Part shown: positions 39,728 through 51,467 of the stretch, in pieces
How positions within the stretch are numbered: the first letter of the stretch is position 1
Layout: every line of letters begins with the position of its first letter
Source of the DNA: Lentzea terrae
GTDB lineage: Bacteria > Actinomycetota > Actinomycetes > Mycobacteriales > Pseudonocardiaceae
Direction: 5' to 3'
DNA length: 64,000 nucleotides
Assembly: GCF_003265345.1 (NCBI RefSeq)
Contig: NZ_QFWW01000004.1
Location: 155,846 to 219,845, forward strand
Translations under genes and position numbers: made by a program
The notes under the pieces: model-generated
Seen by the model: only the letters and a program-made list of their open reading frames with translations
What the model was told of the DNA's origin: nothing
Databases searched by the model: none

Positions 39728-40300
39728 GTGGTTGGGCAGCTGTCCTTCTTCTCGGCCGAAGCGCGCACGCCGGCCAAGGCGGACCTCGCCGGCTTCCTCT
39801 GCGGGCCGGGCCAGGCCGTCAGCTTCGCGCGCGGTACGGCGGCCCGCGTGTACGTCGAGCTCAGGGACGAGTGGCGGCACCGGCCGCTCAAGCAGGCCTG
39901 CGACGAGCGCGGGGTCACCTCGGAGCTGTGCGTCAACGAGGAGGGCACGCGGTTCGTCCGCACGCCGTTCCGCACGGATCTCACCCCACTGGCCGCCCGC
40001 TGGCTGGACGGATCTGTCAAAAAGGTCCCGGACGACTTCGAGCTGAACGGAGCAGTGCTGCGGGTCTGGGCGCTGGCCGCGGGCAGCTGGATGGAGTCGG
40101 CGTACCTGCTCGGTTTGGACCCCAACGCACCGCAGACACACCTGCCGTTGCAAAATGCCCTGCTCGCATCCGGACTTCCGTGCACCCTGGTAGGGGCTCC
40201 GGCGTTGCGGGTAACCGGCCGACGACGGCTGGCACGGCTCGCTGAGCTGGTCGGAAGCCCTCCGCACGGGGTGGCGTGCAGCACCTGGCCGGCGGCCTGA
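39728..40300 (+). CDS. Conserved actinobacterial protein upstream of topA (Rv3647c type)
   Basis: 190 residues from GTG 39728. Cytoplasmic, no membrane segment. Begins MVGQLSFFSAEARTPAKADL and ends in a basic helix (RVTGRRRLARLAELVG). The homologue lies directly before topA in Mycobacterium (Rv3647c); its function has not been established to my knowledge. The link to topA is positional only. Confidence 0.8.
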   Translation: MVGQLSFFSAEARTPAKADLAGFLCGPGQAVSFARGTAARVYVELRDEWRHRPLKQACDERGVTSELCVNEEGTRFVRTPFRTDLTPLAARWLDGSVKKVPDDFELNGAVLRVWALAAGSWMESAYLLGLDPNAPQTHLPLQNALLASGLPCTLVGAPALRVTGRRRLARLAELVGSPPHGVACSTWPAA

Positions 40301-40429
40301 GCGGGCGGTCCGGCAAGGTTGTGTCACTCTGTCTCGTCGTACAGGCGTCGCGGATGGTGTGCTTTTCGGCCGACGCTGGGCAACACTGGCGGGCCTGGGA
40401 ACCGGGTTTGGAAGAGAGCGGGACGGCGA

Positions 40430-43195
<2,766 letters not shown>

Positions 43196-43212
43196 TGGTC
43201 TAGGAGGCGGCG

Positions 43213-43641
43213 GTGCCGACGAACGAGTTCGGTCCGGACGGGACTCAGGCCCCGCCGCCTCCTCGGCTTTTCCCGGATCCGCTGGCGGGATTGGTGACGG
43301 CCGACACCTTCATCGCTCCTCAGTGGACTTCCGGATACTCCGCGTCACGTGTGTCGGTGCCTGTTCCGCCGACGCCGACGGAGGAGATGCGGCAGGCCAT
43401 CTGGTCCGCGATGGAGCAGGAGCAGCGCCGCCCTCGTGGCCGCCGGCAGCGGGCACCTCAGCACGTGCCGCCGCCGCAGGGGCTGCAGCAGTTCATGCCG
43501 GCGCAGCAATTCCCTGCGGCGCAACAACAACAGCCGGCCAAACAGGCGAACGGCGTGGCCGCGTTCATCGGCTGCCTGATCGTGATCGGCTTCTTCGTGC
43601 TGGTGCTCGTCAACATCCTCGGCGCGATCTTCAGCAGCTGA
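43213..43641 (+). CDS. Small C-terminally anchored membrane protein
   Basis: 142 residues. Pro/Gln-rich cytoplasmic part (RRPRGRRQRAP; QQFPAAQQQQPAKQ) and a single C-terminal membrane segment (GVAAFIGCLIVIGFFVLVLV). GTG at 43213 after GGAGG, 17 bases after topA, so co-transcribed. No family recognised. Confidence 0.7.
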   Translation: MPTNEFGPDGTQAPPPPRLFPDPLAGLVTADTFIAPQWTSGYSASRVSVPVPPTPTEEMRQAIWSAMEQEQRRPRGRRQRAPQHVPPPQGLQQFMPAQQFPAAQQQQPAKQANGVAAFIGCLIVIGFFVLVLVNILGAIFSS

Positions 43642-43740
43642 CGCTGAGAGTCCGGCGTCGTGGGCTGTCAGCTCCGGTTACCCTGATTCCACGGGCTGGG
43701 CCGATCAGGGGAGATTGAGATTCAGGACGCGGACACATCA

Positions 43741-45747
43741 GTGACCGAGGCTGGCCAGGCAGGGTCGGCCCAGTCCAGCGTGTCCACGGTCCACCGGCTG
43801 CGCTCGGTGCTGGCGATCAGGCCGTTCCGCCGGCTCTGGCTCGTGACCTATCTGTGCAGTGTCGGTGACTGGCTGTCGCTGCTCGCGTTGACCGGTCTGG
43901 TCTCCGAGATGATGAACAGCTACCAGTGGCAGTCGTTCGCGCTGTCGCTGGTCGTGCTCACCCAGTTGCTGCCGGGCATCCTCTTCGCGCCCATCGGCGG
44001 CGTGCTCGCGGACAAGTTCGACCGCCGCAAGGTGATGGTGGCCTGCGACGTCCTGCGCGGATCGTTGTTCATCTCGATCGCCCTGATCGGCTCACCGATC
44101 TGGCTCTTCGTCGCGAACTTCCTGGTCGGCTGCTGCGCGATGCTGTGGATCCCGGCCAAGGAGTCGGCGGTCCCGAACCTGCTGCGTCGGCCCGACCAGG
44201 TCGAGTCGGCGAACCAGCTCGGCCTGGTGATGACCTACGGCATCTCGACGATCAGCGGCTTCGGCCTGTACTCGCTGATCGCCGGCATTCCCTCCTACCT
44301 GAACCTGCAGGGCGGGAACCTCGAGTTCAACATCGCGACGATCGCCGTGATCATCAACGGGCTGCTGTACTTCACGTCCGCGATCCTGATCGCGACCAGG
44401 CTGCCGGAGCTGTCCGGTCGCGCCACCGCCAAGAAGAAGGAAGTCGAGGCCGACAAGCCCGGCTTCGTGGCGATGTTCCGCGAGGGCATCAAGTTCGCCG
44501 CCGCGACGCCGCTGGTCCGCGGCCTGGTGATCGGCATGATCGGGGCGTTCGCCGCGGCCGGTGTCGTGATCGCGACCGCGAAGCTCTACGCGCAGTCGCT
44601 GCTGGGCGGTGCCTCGACGTTCGGCCTGCTGTTCGTGGCCGTGTTCGTCGGCCTCGCGCTCGGCATGGCCACCGCACCCAAGCTGGCCCGCCGGCTCGCC
44701 TACAACCGCCTCTTCGGCGTGACGATCGTGGGCGCGGGCATCACGCTGGTCCTGGTCGCCCTGGCCCCGCACCTGTGGATCGCGCTGCTGACGGTGGCGC
44801 TGGTCGGTGCCTGCGCGGGCGTGGCGTTCCTGACCGGTCTGACGATCGTGGGTTCGCAGGTCGAGGACGAGATGCGCGGCCGCACGGTCGCGCTGATCCA
44901 GTCGTTGCTCAAGATCGTGCTGTTCGGCGCCTCCGCCGGTGCCCCACTGCTCGTCGCGCTGCTGCAGAAGCGCGAGGTCAGCGTCTTCGGCCACCCGATG
45001 GAGGTCGACGCGACCCGCCCGGTGATGCTCGGCGGTGCGGTGATCGCGATCGTGCTCGGCCTCGTCGCGTACCGGCAGATGGACGACCGGCGCGAGGAAC
45101 CGGTGCTGTCGTCGCTGTTCGCGGCCATTCGCGGGCGCAGGCAGAACAAGGGCATGCTGATCGCGGTCGAGGGCGACACCCGCGAGGACACGTCGGTGCA
45201 GGCCCGGCGCCTGGCTGCCGCGTTGCGCGCAGAGGGGCTCGACGTGCTGCTGGCCGCCGACCCCGAGCACGACGAACGCCGCCTGCGCACGATGCTCTCC
45301 TCCGCCGAACTGGCCGGCGTGCGCGCGCAAGCCCTCGTGGCTGCTGCTGTCCGCGCCGATGTCGTCGAACGGCAGGTGCGACCCGCGCTGGACGAGGGTT
45401 CCGTCGTGGTGATGGAGCGCTACGTCGACTCGCCGCTGGCGCACTTCACCGCGACCTCGTCGTTGGAGCACCAAGAACTCGAAGGCCTGGTCGACTGGGC
45501 CACCGGCAGGCTGCGCCCGGACCTGACGATCCTGCTGGACCGGGCCGTCGCGGACGGCAAGTCGATCGCGCTGGAGCACCACTGGCGGGTGCAGCGGTTG
45601 CTGAGCGAGATGGCCGCCGCCGACCCGGACCGCTACGTCGTGGTCGAGGCCGACGGCGACGTGGACGAGGTGGCCGATCGGGTCCGCTCCGCCGTGGTGC
45701 CGTTGCTCGCGACCCGCAAGCGCGCGGTCCCCGAAGCCGCGGTCTGA
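43741..45747 (+). CDS. MFS transporter fused to a thymidylate-kinase-like domain
   Basis: 668 residues. Residues about 20-450 form an MFS carrier with about 12 segments (GVLADKFDRRKVMVACD is the loop 2-3 motif). Residues about 470-660 match thymidylate kinase: a LIAVEGD start, VVVMERYVDSPLAHF (equivalent of the DRY loop) and a C-terminal helix pair. The P-loop is broken: EGDTREDTSVQ replaces EGxDGxGKST, so neither the Lys nor the following Ser/Thr remains. The same fusion is known in Streptomyces next to topA. A nucleotide-sensing transporter is possible; real kinase activity is unlikely. GTG start at 43741. Confidence 0.88.
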   Translation: MTEAGQAGSAQSSVSTVHRLRSVLAIRPFRRLWLVTYLCSVGDWLSLLALTGLVSEMMNSYQWQSFALSLVVLTQLLPGILFAPIGGVLADKFDRRKVMVACDVLRGSLFISIALIGSPIWLFVANFLVGCCAMLWIPAKESAVPNLLRRPDQVESANQLGLVMTYGISTISGFGLYSLIAGIPSYLNLQGGNLEFNIATIAVIINGLLYFTSAILIATRLPELSGRATAKKKEVEADKPGFVAMFREGIKFAAATPLVRGLVIGMIGAFAAAGVVIATAKLYAQSLLGGASTFGLLFVAVFVGLALGMATAPKLARRLAYNRLFGVTIVGAGITLVLVALAPHLWIALLTVALVGACAGVAFLTGLTIVGSQVEDEMRGRTVALIQSLLKIVLFGASAGAPLLVALLQKREVSVFGHPMEVDATRPVMLGGAVIAIVLGLVAYRQMDDRREEPVLSSLFAAIRGRRQNKGMLIAVEGDTREDTSVQARRLAAALRAEGLDVLLAADPEHDERRLRTMLSSAELAGVRAQALVAAAVRADVVERQVRPALDEGSVVVMERYVDSPLAHFTATSSLEHQELEGLVDWATGRLRPDLTILLDRAVADGKSIALEHHWRVQRLLSEMAAADPDRYVVVEADGDVDEVADRVRSAVVPLLATRKRAVPEAAV

Positions 45748-45771
45748 CCGCTCGCTGGAAGACTGCAGTCC

Positions 45772-46968
45772 ATGAGCGTGTGGGACGAGGTGGTCGGCCA
45801 GCCGGACGCGGTGGCGACCCTGTCTGCGGCTGCCGAGGCCGCTGCCACGATCGTTGCGGGCGGCACTCCCGCTCCCGGCGTGATGACGCACGCCTGGCTC
45901 TTCACCGGACCGCCCGGCTCCGGCCGTTCCTCCACTGCGCGTGCCTTCGCCGGCGCCCTGCAGTGCGTGGTGACGGACGACCGGCCCGGCTGCGGGGAGT
46001 GCGCCGGCTGCCGGACTTCGTTGCACGGCACCCACGCCGACGTGCGGGTGGTGGCCCCCGAAGGCCTGTCGATCTCGGTCGCCGAGATGCGGTCACTGGT
46101 GCAGATCTCGGCCCGCCGTCCCACCTCAGGACGGTGGCAGGTGGTGATCATCGAGGACGCCGACCGGCTGACGGAGGGTGCGGCCAACGCGCTGTTGAAG
46201 GCAGTCGAGGAGCCGCCGGAGCGGACCGTGTTCCTGCTCTGCGCGCCTTCTGACCACCCCGACGACGTGTCGGTGACCATCCGGTCGCGTTGCCGGCTGG
46301 TGTCGCTGGGTTCGCCTCGCCCGCCGGCCATCGCGTCGGCGCTGGAGACCGTCGACGGCATCCCGCCGGAGATGGCGCAGTGGGCGGCCTCGGTCTGCGG
46401 TGGGCACGTCGGCCGGGCGCGGCGGTTGGCCGTCGACGCGGAGGCGCGCGGGCGTCGTGAGGCCGTGCTCCGGATTCCGCTGGGGTTGCGCAAGCCCGCC
46501 GATGTCTTCACCTGTGCCGACGAGCTGATCAAGGCCGCCGAGGAGGACGCCACCACCGCCAACGAGGCCCGCAACGAGGCCGAGCGCGAGGCGTTGGAAA
46601 CCGCGATGGGAGCGGGCGGAACCGGAAAGGGGACCGCTGCCGCCACCCGCGGGGCCAAGGGGGCGTTGAAGGACCTGGAGAAGCGGCAGAAGTCCCGCGC
46701 CACGCGGACGCAGCGCGACTCGTTGGACATGGCCCTCGTGGACCTGGCCGGGTTCTACCGGGACGCGTTGGTGACCAAGACCGGGTCCGAGGCCGCGTTG
46801 ATGCACCCGGACCGAGCTGGGGACTCGCGCACCGCGGCTGCCCAGTGGTCGCAGGAGTCGATCCTGCGGCGGTTGGAGGCGGTGCTGGCGTGCCGCGAGG
46901 CGATCGAGGTCAACGTGAAACCGCGGATCGCGATCGAGGCGATGGTCACCACCCTGCACCGGGGCTAG
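45772..46968 (+). CDS. holB: DNA polymerase III subunit delta'
   Basis: 398 residues. Clamp-loader subunit. WLFTGPPGSGRSSTARA is the P-loop with Arg in place of Lys, as is usual for delta' (does not hydrolyse ATP). Zn site C-x8-C-x2-C-x2-C in QCVVTDDRPGCGECAGC; VVIIEDADRLTEGAANALLK; and SRCRL, the arginine finger. A charged, Ala/Gly-rich insert (about 265-310) is seen in actinobacterial homologues. Follows the MFS-Tmk gene, as Mycobacterium Rv3644c follows topA. Essential. Confidence 0.95.
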   Translation: MSVWDEVVGQPDAVATLSAAAEAAATIVAGGTPAPGVMTHAWLFTGPPGSGRSSTARAFAGALQCVVTDDRPGCGECAGCRTSLHGTHADVRVVAPEGLSISVAEMRSLVQISARRPTSGRWQVVIIEDADRLTEGAANALLKAVEEPPERTVFLLCAPSDHPDDVSVTIRSRCRLVSLGSPRPPAIASALETVDGIPPEMAQWAASVCGGHVGRARRLAVDAEARGRREAVLRIPLGLRKPADVFTCADELIKAAEEDATTANEARNEAEREALETAMGAGGTGKGTAAATRGAKGALKDLEKRQKSRATRTQRDSLDMALVDLAGFYRDALVTKTGSEAALMHPDRAGDSRTAAAQWSQESILRRLEAVLACREAIEVNVKPRIAIEAMVTTLHRG

Positions 46969-47128
46969 TGGCGCGTCCCGGAGCGTTGGCGAGGTAATCC
47001 ACGCTCAGCAGGGCGCCTCGCGGCACCGCCCCCGCGCCCCCGTACAACCAGTACGAGGACGCGGGGGCGGCACCACGATGCACCCGTCTGACCGCGAATT
47101 CCCCCGGCAACGCTCCGGGCCACACCAC
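46946..47128 (-). CDS. Possible small ORF after the IclR gene
   Basis: 60 residues. GTG at 47128 shares one base with the IclR stop. Contains ASSYWLYGGAGAVPRGALLS then VDYLANAPGRATS, which reads less random than other shadow frames, and third positions are mostly G/C. It spans the hairpin 47026-47070 and overlaps the holB end by 23 bases. No clear ribosome site. Could be an artefact. Confidence 0.25.
   Translation of the reverse strand: MVWPGALPGEFAVRRVHRGAAPASSYWLYGGAGAVPRGALLSVDYLANAPGRATSPGAGW
47026..47070. terminator. Convergent hairpin between holB and the IclR gene
   Basis: 11-bp outer stem CCGCCCCCGCG (47026-47036) with CGCGGGGGCGG (47060-47070) and an inner GTAC/GTAC stem. Lies in the 159-base gap between convergent genes and could end both transcripts. 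Confidence 0.6.
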
Positions 47129-47865
47129 TAGACCCAGCCGAGTGCGCCTGACACCTCTTCCGCCGCCTGCACCACCCGCGGCCCGAGCGCGATCAACTCC
47201 TGCAGCGAGTGCTCCATCGCGAGCGACGAAGCCGAAAGCCCGCCGATCACCACGCCGGCGTGGTCGCGGATCGCGGCACCCACGCACCGCACCCCGACCT
47301 CGTTCTCCTCGTCGTCCAACGCGAAGCCGGACCGCCGCACCCGTGACAGCTGCGCCTTCAGCCGGGACGCCGACGTGATCGTCTGCGGCGTGCGGCCGGG
47401 CAGACCGGTGCGCGAGAGGTACGCCTCCAGTTCGGAGGCGGAGAGCGAGGCCAGCACCGCCTTGCCGATCGCGGTCCCGTGCGCAGGCAGGGACATGCCC
47501 AGCCGGGACGCCATGCGGTAGGGCTTGTTGGCCTCGATCTTGTCCACGTAGACCAGTTCGTCGCCGAAGAGCACGGCCAGGTGCACCGTGCAGCGGGTGG
47601 ATTCCTGCAGCGCGCGCAGGAACGGCCGGGCTCGTTCCACCGTGTCCATGGGGCGGAGGACCTTGCCCGCCAGGGCCAGCACCCGCGGGCCCGTCAGGTA
47701 ACCGTCCGAGCCCGGGGTCGCGAAGCCGCGCTCCACCATCGTCTGGAGCAGGCGGTGGACGGTGGACTTCGGCAGGCCGGTGACCCGTGCGATGTCGGTG
47801 ATGCGCGTGTGGTCGGCCAGCGCCTCCAGCACGGCGAGCGTCTTCTCGACGGCGGTATCGGTCAT
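47128..47865 (-). CDS. IclR-family regulator (KdgR-like)
   Basis: 245 residues. N-terminal helix-turn-helix (TRITDIARVTGLPKSTVHRL, about 21-40) and an IclR effector domain with VYVDKIEANKPYRMASRLG and AHGTAIGKAVLASL. ATG at 47865 overlaps the KduD-like stop (ATGA), so it is the second gene of a two-gene operon. KdgR of this family controls pectin and uronate genes; control of the SDR and the divergent GH88 gene is inferred. Confidence 0.9.
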   Translation of the reverse strand: MTDTAVEKTLAVLEALADHTRITDIARVTGLPKSTVHRLLQTMVERGFATPGSDGYLTGPRVLALAGKVLRPMDTVERARPFLRALQESTRCTVHLAVLFGDELVYVDKIEANKPYRMASRLGMSLPAHGTAIGKAVLASLSASELEAYLSRTGLPGRTPQTITSASRLKAQLSRVRRSGFALDDEENEVGVRCVGAAIRDHAGVVIGGLSASSLAMEHSLQELIALGPRVVQAAEEVSGALGWV

Positions 47866-48590
47866 CTCGACAGCCAGCCTCCATCGACCACGAGCACGTG
47901 TCCGGTCACATAATCGGACGCCGCGGAGGAAAGGAACACCGCTGGGCCGACGAGATCTTCCGGCGTGCCCCAGCGGCCGGCCGGGATGCGGCCCCTGATC
48001 GCCGGTTCGCGGTCGGGGTCGGCCCGCAGCGGTGCCGTGTTGTCGGTTTCGATGTAGCCCGGCGCGATGGCGTTGACCTGCACGTTCGACGCCGCCCACT
48101 CGTTGGCTAGCAGTTTGGTCAGGCCGGCCAGGGCGTGCTTCGAGGCGGTGTAGGCGGAGACGAGGATGCCGCCCTGAAAGGACAGCAGCGAGGCGATGTT
48201 GACGACCTTGCCGCTGCCGTTCGCGATCATCTGCCGGCCGCACAGCTTCGAGATCTCGAACGCCGAGTCGAGGTTCACCGCCATGATCCGCTGCCAGTCG
48301 GACAGCGAGACGTCGACGGCGGCGCTGCGGTGGATGGTGCCGGCGTTGTTGACCAGCACGTCGACCCGGTGCTCGGCGAGCACCGGGGCCAGCGCGGGCT
48401 CGATCGACGCCGGATCCGACAGGTCGATGGGCACGGTGGCGAGCGCGGGCGCGACGTCGGACAGGTCGCCGCGGCCCACCAGGATCAACTCGGCGCCGGC
48501 TTCGTGCAGACCGCGGGCGATGGCTCGGCCGATACCGGTGCGGGCGCCCGTGACCACTGCCGTTTTGCCTTCGAGCGAGAAGTGTTGCAC
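47862..48590 (-). CDS. kduD: KduD-like 2-keto-3-deoxygluconate dehydrogenase (SDR)
   Basis: 242 residues. Short-chain dehydrogenase with TGARTGIGRAIA (NAD-binding), NNAG, catalytic Ser and YTASK (Tyr-x-x-x-Lys). The stretch GYIETDNTAPLRADPDREPA and RIPAGRWGTPEDL near the C-terminus is typical of KduD, which interconverts 5-keto-4-deoxyuronate products and 2-keto-3-deoxygluconate. GTG at 48590. Forms an operon with the IclR gene and is divergent from GH88, whose product would feed it. No KduI, kinase or aldolase genes are present here, so the route is incomplete. Confidence 0.85.
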   Translation of the reverse strand: MQHFSLEGKTAVVTGARTGIGRAIARGLHEAGAELILVGRGDLSDVAPALATVPIDLSDPASIEPALAPVLAEHRVDVLVNNAGTIHRSAAVDVSLSDWQRIMAVNLDSAFEISKLCGRQMIANGSGKVVNIASLLSFQGGILVSAYTASKHALAGLTKLLANEWAASNVQVNAIAPGYIETDNTAPLRADPDREPAIRGRIPAGRWGTPEDLVGPAVFLSSAASDYVTGHVLVVDGGWLSR

Positions 48591-48728
48591 CGACGGACAC
48601 CTTCCGATCGCGGCGGCGGAGTGACACGATGTGCGCCGACCGACATGGAACTACGTTCCGTGGACTGGAACAAGACCCTCCCGGACACCACGCCGCCGGT
48701 GCCGAGAGGCGATGAAAGGCGGCTATTG

Positions 48729-49937
48729 GTGGACCAGAATTCGACGACGTTCAGTCGCAGAACCCTGCTCGGCGCAGCTGCCGCGGGTTCGGTTGCGGTG
48801 GGACTGCCGGGCGAGGCTTCGGCGTCGTCCAACCGGCTCTTCCGCGAGTCACTCGACTACGCGCTCGGCAAGCTGCGCCAGGTCGCGCCGAACGTCACCT
48901 CGTTCCCGGAGGAGACGAAGTTCGAGAAGTGGATCTACGTCAACTCCGGTGGCTGGGTCGGTGGTTTCTGGCCGGGCATGCACTGGCTCGCGCACCTGGA
49001 CAGCGGCGACGAACAGTTCAAGAAGTGGGCGGTGGAGTCGGCGCTGCGGCTGTCCCCGCGGCGCACCGACACGTCGATCCACGACCTCGGCTTCCTCTTC
49101 TACCCGTCGTGGGTGACCGCGTACCGGCTCACCGGCGACGTCTCCTGGCGTGATGGCGCCGTGCAGGCCGCGTCGTCGTTGATCCAGCGCTACAACGAGA
49201 AGGGCCGCTTCATCAGGGCGTGGGGAGCGCTCGGCACGCCCAACAACGCGGGCCGCGCGATCATGGACACGATGATGAACCTCGACCTGCTGACGTTCGC
49301 GTCGGAGCAGACAGGGGACCCCAGGTACGTCGACATCGCGGTCGCGCACTCGTTGACCACGCGCGCCAAGTTCATCCGGCCGGACGGCTCGACGCCGCAC
49401 GTCTTCGACTTCAACCCGGAGACCGGCGAGGACATCGGCCCGAACACGAACCAGGGCTACAGCCCGACGTCGTGCTGGTCGCGCGGTCAGGCGTGGGGCA
49501 TCTACGGCTTCACGACCATGTACCGGCGCACGCGCCGACGTGAGTTCCTCGACTCGGCGCGCAAGCTCGCGGACTTCGCGCTGGATGCCCTTACGCCCGA
49601 CCACATTCCGGTGTGGGACTACCGATCACCGTTGGCGCCCAACGACGTCAAGGACTCGTCGGCGGGCGCCATCATGGCGTGCGGGTTGATCGACCTGGCT
49701 CGCGCTTCGGGTCGTGCGTCCTACCACGTGGCTGCGTTGCGGATCCTGGACGCGTTGTGCCGCACGTGTTTGACGACGCGATCCGAACGGCACGAGGCCG
49801 TCCTGGCGCGCGGCACCCGCAACCGCCGGATCGAGGTCGGCATCGAGGTCTCCCTGCCCTACGGCGACTACTACCTCATGGAGGCGTTGCTCAGGGTTCT
49901 GAAACCTCGGGAGCTGGGACGCGCGATCGGCCTCTGA
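48729..49937 (+). CDS. Unsaturated glucuronyl hydrolase, GH88
   Basis: 402 residues from GTG 48729 (AAAGGCGG six bases upstream; an ATG at 48645 would add a 28-residue leader). Twin-arginine signal SRRTLLGAAAAGSVAVGLPG, so exported folded. (Alpha/alpha)6-barrel with GGWVGGFWPGMHWLAHL, AIMDTMMNLDLL (catalytic Asp), YSPTSCWSRGQAWGIYGFT and DSSAGAIMACGLI, the GH88 hallmarks. Removes unsaturated uronic acid left by polysaccharide lyases on pectin, ulvan or glycosaminoglycans. Divergent from kduD-IclR. Its end overlaps the convergent exported-protein gene by 47 bases. Confidence 0.88.
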   Translation: MDQNSTTFSRRTLLGAAAAGSVAVGLPGEASASSNRLFRESLDYALGKLRQVAPNVTSFPEETKFEKWIYVNSGGWVGGFWPGMHWLAHLDSGDEQFKKWAVESALRLSPRRTDTSIHDLGFLFYPSWVTAYRLTGDVSWRDGAVQAASSLIQRYNEKGRFIRAWGALGTPNNAGRAIMDTMMNLDLLTFASEQTGDPRYVDIAVAHSLTTRAKFIRPDGSTPHVFDFNPETGEDIGPNTNQGYSPTSCWSRGQAWGIYGFTTMYRRTRRREFLDSARKLADFALDALTPDHIPVWDYRSPLAPNDVKDSSAGAIMACGLIDLARASGRASYHVAALRILDALCRTCLTTRSERHEAVLARGTRNRRIEVGIEVSLPYGDYYLMEALLRVLKPRELGRAIGL

Positions 49938-51243
49938 CCGGCAGCGCGGCCACCAGGACCACGCCCGCGAGCAGCAGTCCCGTGCCGGTCCAGAACAGCG
50001 GGATCGACTGGTACGCGGCGTTGGTGCGGGCGAGCGGCGGCGCCTTCTGCGCGGGAGGTGCCGCCGGTCCGCCTGGTTCCTGCGTCGCGGTCCCGCAGAT
50101 CACGCCACCCTGCGGCGCCGCGGCCCGCACGATCTGCTCGCCGAGCGAGATCTGCGCCAGCGCGGTCGGCAGGTTCGGCAGCTTCAGCTTGTCCGTCGGC
50201 AGCAGCTGCACGTCGAGCATCCGCGCCGTCGCCCCGAGCTGGAACCCGCTGAACCCGTTGCCGGTGAAGCTCGCCTTCTTCTCGTTGACCCCGGCGATCT
50301 GCAGCCTGACGACCACCAGGTCGAGCAGCAGCGGGATGTCCAACGTCGGGTGCGCGGCGTCCAGCGTGCCGAGCTCCTTGCCGTTCTGGCTGACTTTGAG
50401 GATCGGCGCGGTGTAGGTGATCTTCGACGTCTTCTCGTCCCCGGTCGCCGTGGCCGTGAGCGTCGGCGGAGTGGCCACGTCGATCTTGATGCCGCCCGCG
50501 ATCTCCACGCTGACCGCGCGCATGGTCGACGTCGACTGGACCGCCTTGTTCTTGCTGCCGGGCAGGTCGACCAGCTGCACGTTGGAGTTCGCCTCGAACG
50601 TGTCCGGAATGCTGAGCAGGCTCTTGGACGGCAGCGGCACCTCGGCCGGCAACGCGCTCAGCAGCTCAAGCCCGGCCAGCGAGGTCCTCGCCGTCGCCAG
50701 CGGACTGACGCACGGCCCGAGCTTCTCGTCCCACCGCGCGTGCACGCTGCCGTTGAGCACCCTGAGCTTGCCCAGCGGCGTCTCGGGAATCGGCAGCCCA
50801 CCGTTCGTCGGCTGCGGGTTGTCCGGAATCGCCGTCTGCACGAGCGTCCCCGGCGTCTGCGGCGACCGCCCGGCCACCGCGAACCCGAACGGGTTGGCCT
50901 GCGTGACCACCCGCTCGGTGCTGAGGAACGCCTCGGTGTTGACCTGAGCGCTGGCCAGCCCCAGCCCGAACTCGGTGATCGACTGCTTCGGCAGCTGGTC
51001 GCCCAGCCCGGGCAGGATCGTGTTCGTGGGCACCCCCTGCGGCCCGAGCCTCACGACGGTGAGCCCGGTACCGGCATCCCCAACCGCGTGCGCAAGCGGT
51101 TGCGGCCCGTTCGGCGCCGACGCGGGCGGCTGGTTCGGGTCGCGCGGGCCGGGCACCGGCGTGGTCGGCGGCTGCGCGAGCGCGGGTGCCGCGACGAGCG
51201 CGAGCAGGAACCCGGCCAGCGGCACGGACAACGATCGGCGCAT
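49891..51243 (-). CDS. Exported protein with C-terminal membrane anchor
   Basis: 450 residues. Signal peptide (RRSLSVPLAGFLLALVAAPA, cleavage near ALA-Q), Pro-rich N-terminus, two long beta-type regions, and near the end a membrane segment (FWTGTGLLLAGVVLVAALPV) with a short basic tail. Single Cys residues in KLGPCVSPLA and GGVICGTATQ. Looks like a surface protein of actinomycetes with no named domain. It is transcribed toward GH88 and may not belong to the cassette. Function unknown. Confidence 0.75.
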   Translation of the reverse strand: MRRSLSVPLAGFLLALVAAPALAQPPTTPVPGPRDPNQPPASAPNGPQPLAHAVGDAGTGLTVVRLGPQGVPTNTILPGLGDQLPKQSITEFGLGLASAQVNTEAFLSTERVVTQANPFGFAVAGRSPQTPGTLVQTAIPDNPQPTNGGLPIPETPLGKLRVLNGSVHARWDEKLGPCVSPLATARTSLAGLELLSALPAEVPLPSKSLLSIPDTFEANSNVQLVDLPGSKNKAVQSTSTMRAVSVEIAGGIKIDVATPPTLTATATGDEKTSKITYTAPILKVSQNGKELGTLDAAHPTLDIPLLLDLVVVRLQIAGVNEKKASFTGNGFSGFQLGATARMLDVQLLPTDKLKLPNLPTALAQISLGEQIVRAAAPQGGVICGTATQEPGGPAAPPAQKAPPLARTNAAYQSIPLFWTGTGLLLAGVVLVAALPVRGRSRVPAPEVSEP

Positions 51244-51351
51244 GGACCACTCCTCGGCGGTTAGGAGGTGGTGACATCGGTCACGGTCCGTACAACGAAG
51301 CCGACCCCCGTGAGTGACGGGTCTTCGGGTCGGCTATAGTTGTCTCGTCTC

Positions 51352-51425
51352 GCCGCCTTAGCTCAGTCGGCCAGAGCGGCTCACTCGTAATGAGCAGGTC
51401 ATCGGTTCGATTCCGATAGGCGGCT
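51352..51425 (+). tRNA. tRNA-Thr (anticodon CGT)
   Basis: Acceptor GCCGCCT (51352-51358) pairs with AGGCGGC (51418-51424). D arm TAGCTCAGTCGGCCAGAGC, anticodon stem CTCA/TGAG around loop CTCGTAA, so anticodon CGT (codon ACG), T arm with GGTTCGATTCC. 74 nt, CCA not encoded. Followed by a terminator at 51435-51467. Confidence 0.97.
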
Positions 51426-51434
51426 CGGTGAGAT

Positions 51435-51467
51435 AAGACCCAGGTCAGGCTTCCTGACCTGGGTCTT
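51435..51467. terminator. Bidirectional terminator after tRNA-Thr
   Basis: Perfect 15-bp stem (51435-51449 with 51453-51467), 3-base loop, then TCT. It serves the tRNA, and its left side carries AAGA for the minus strand. The last codons and stop of the Nudix gene lie within it. Confidence 0.85.

Noticed and set aside
44092-46035. 647-codon minus-strand open frame
   Set aside because: Shadow of the MFS-kinase fusion; rich in His, Gln and Arg, no domain.
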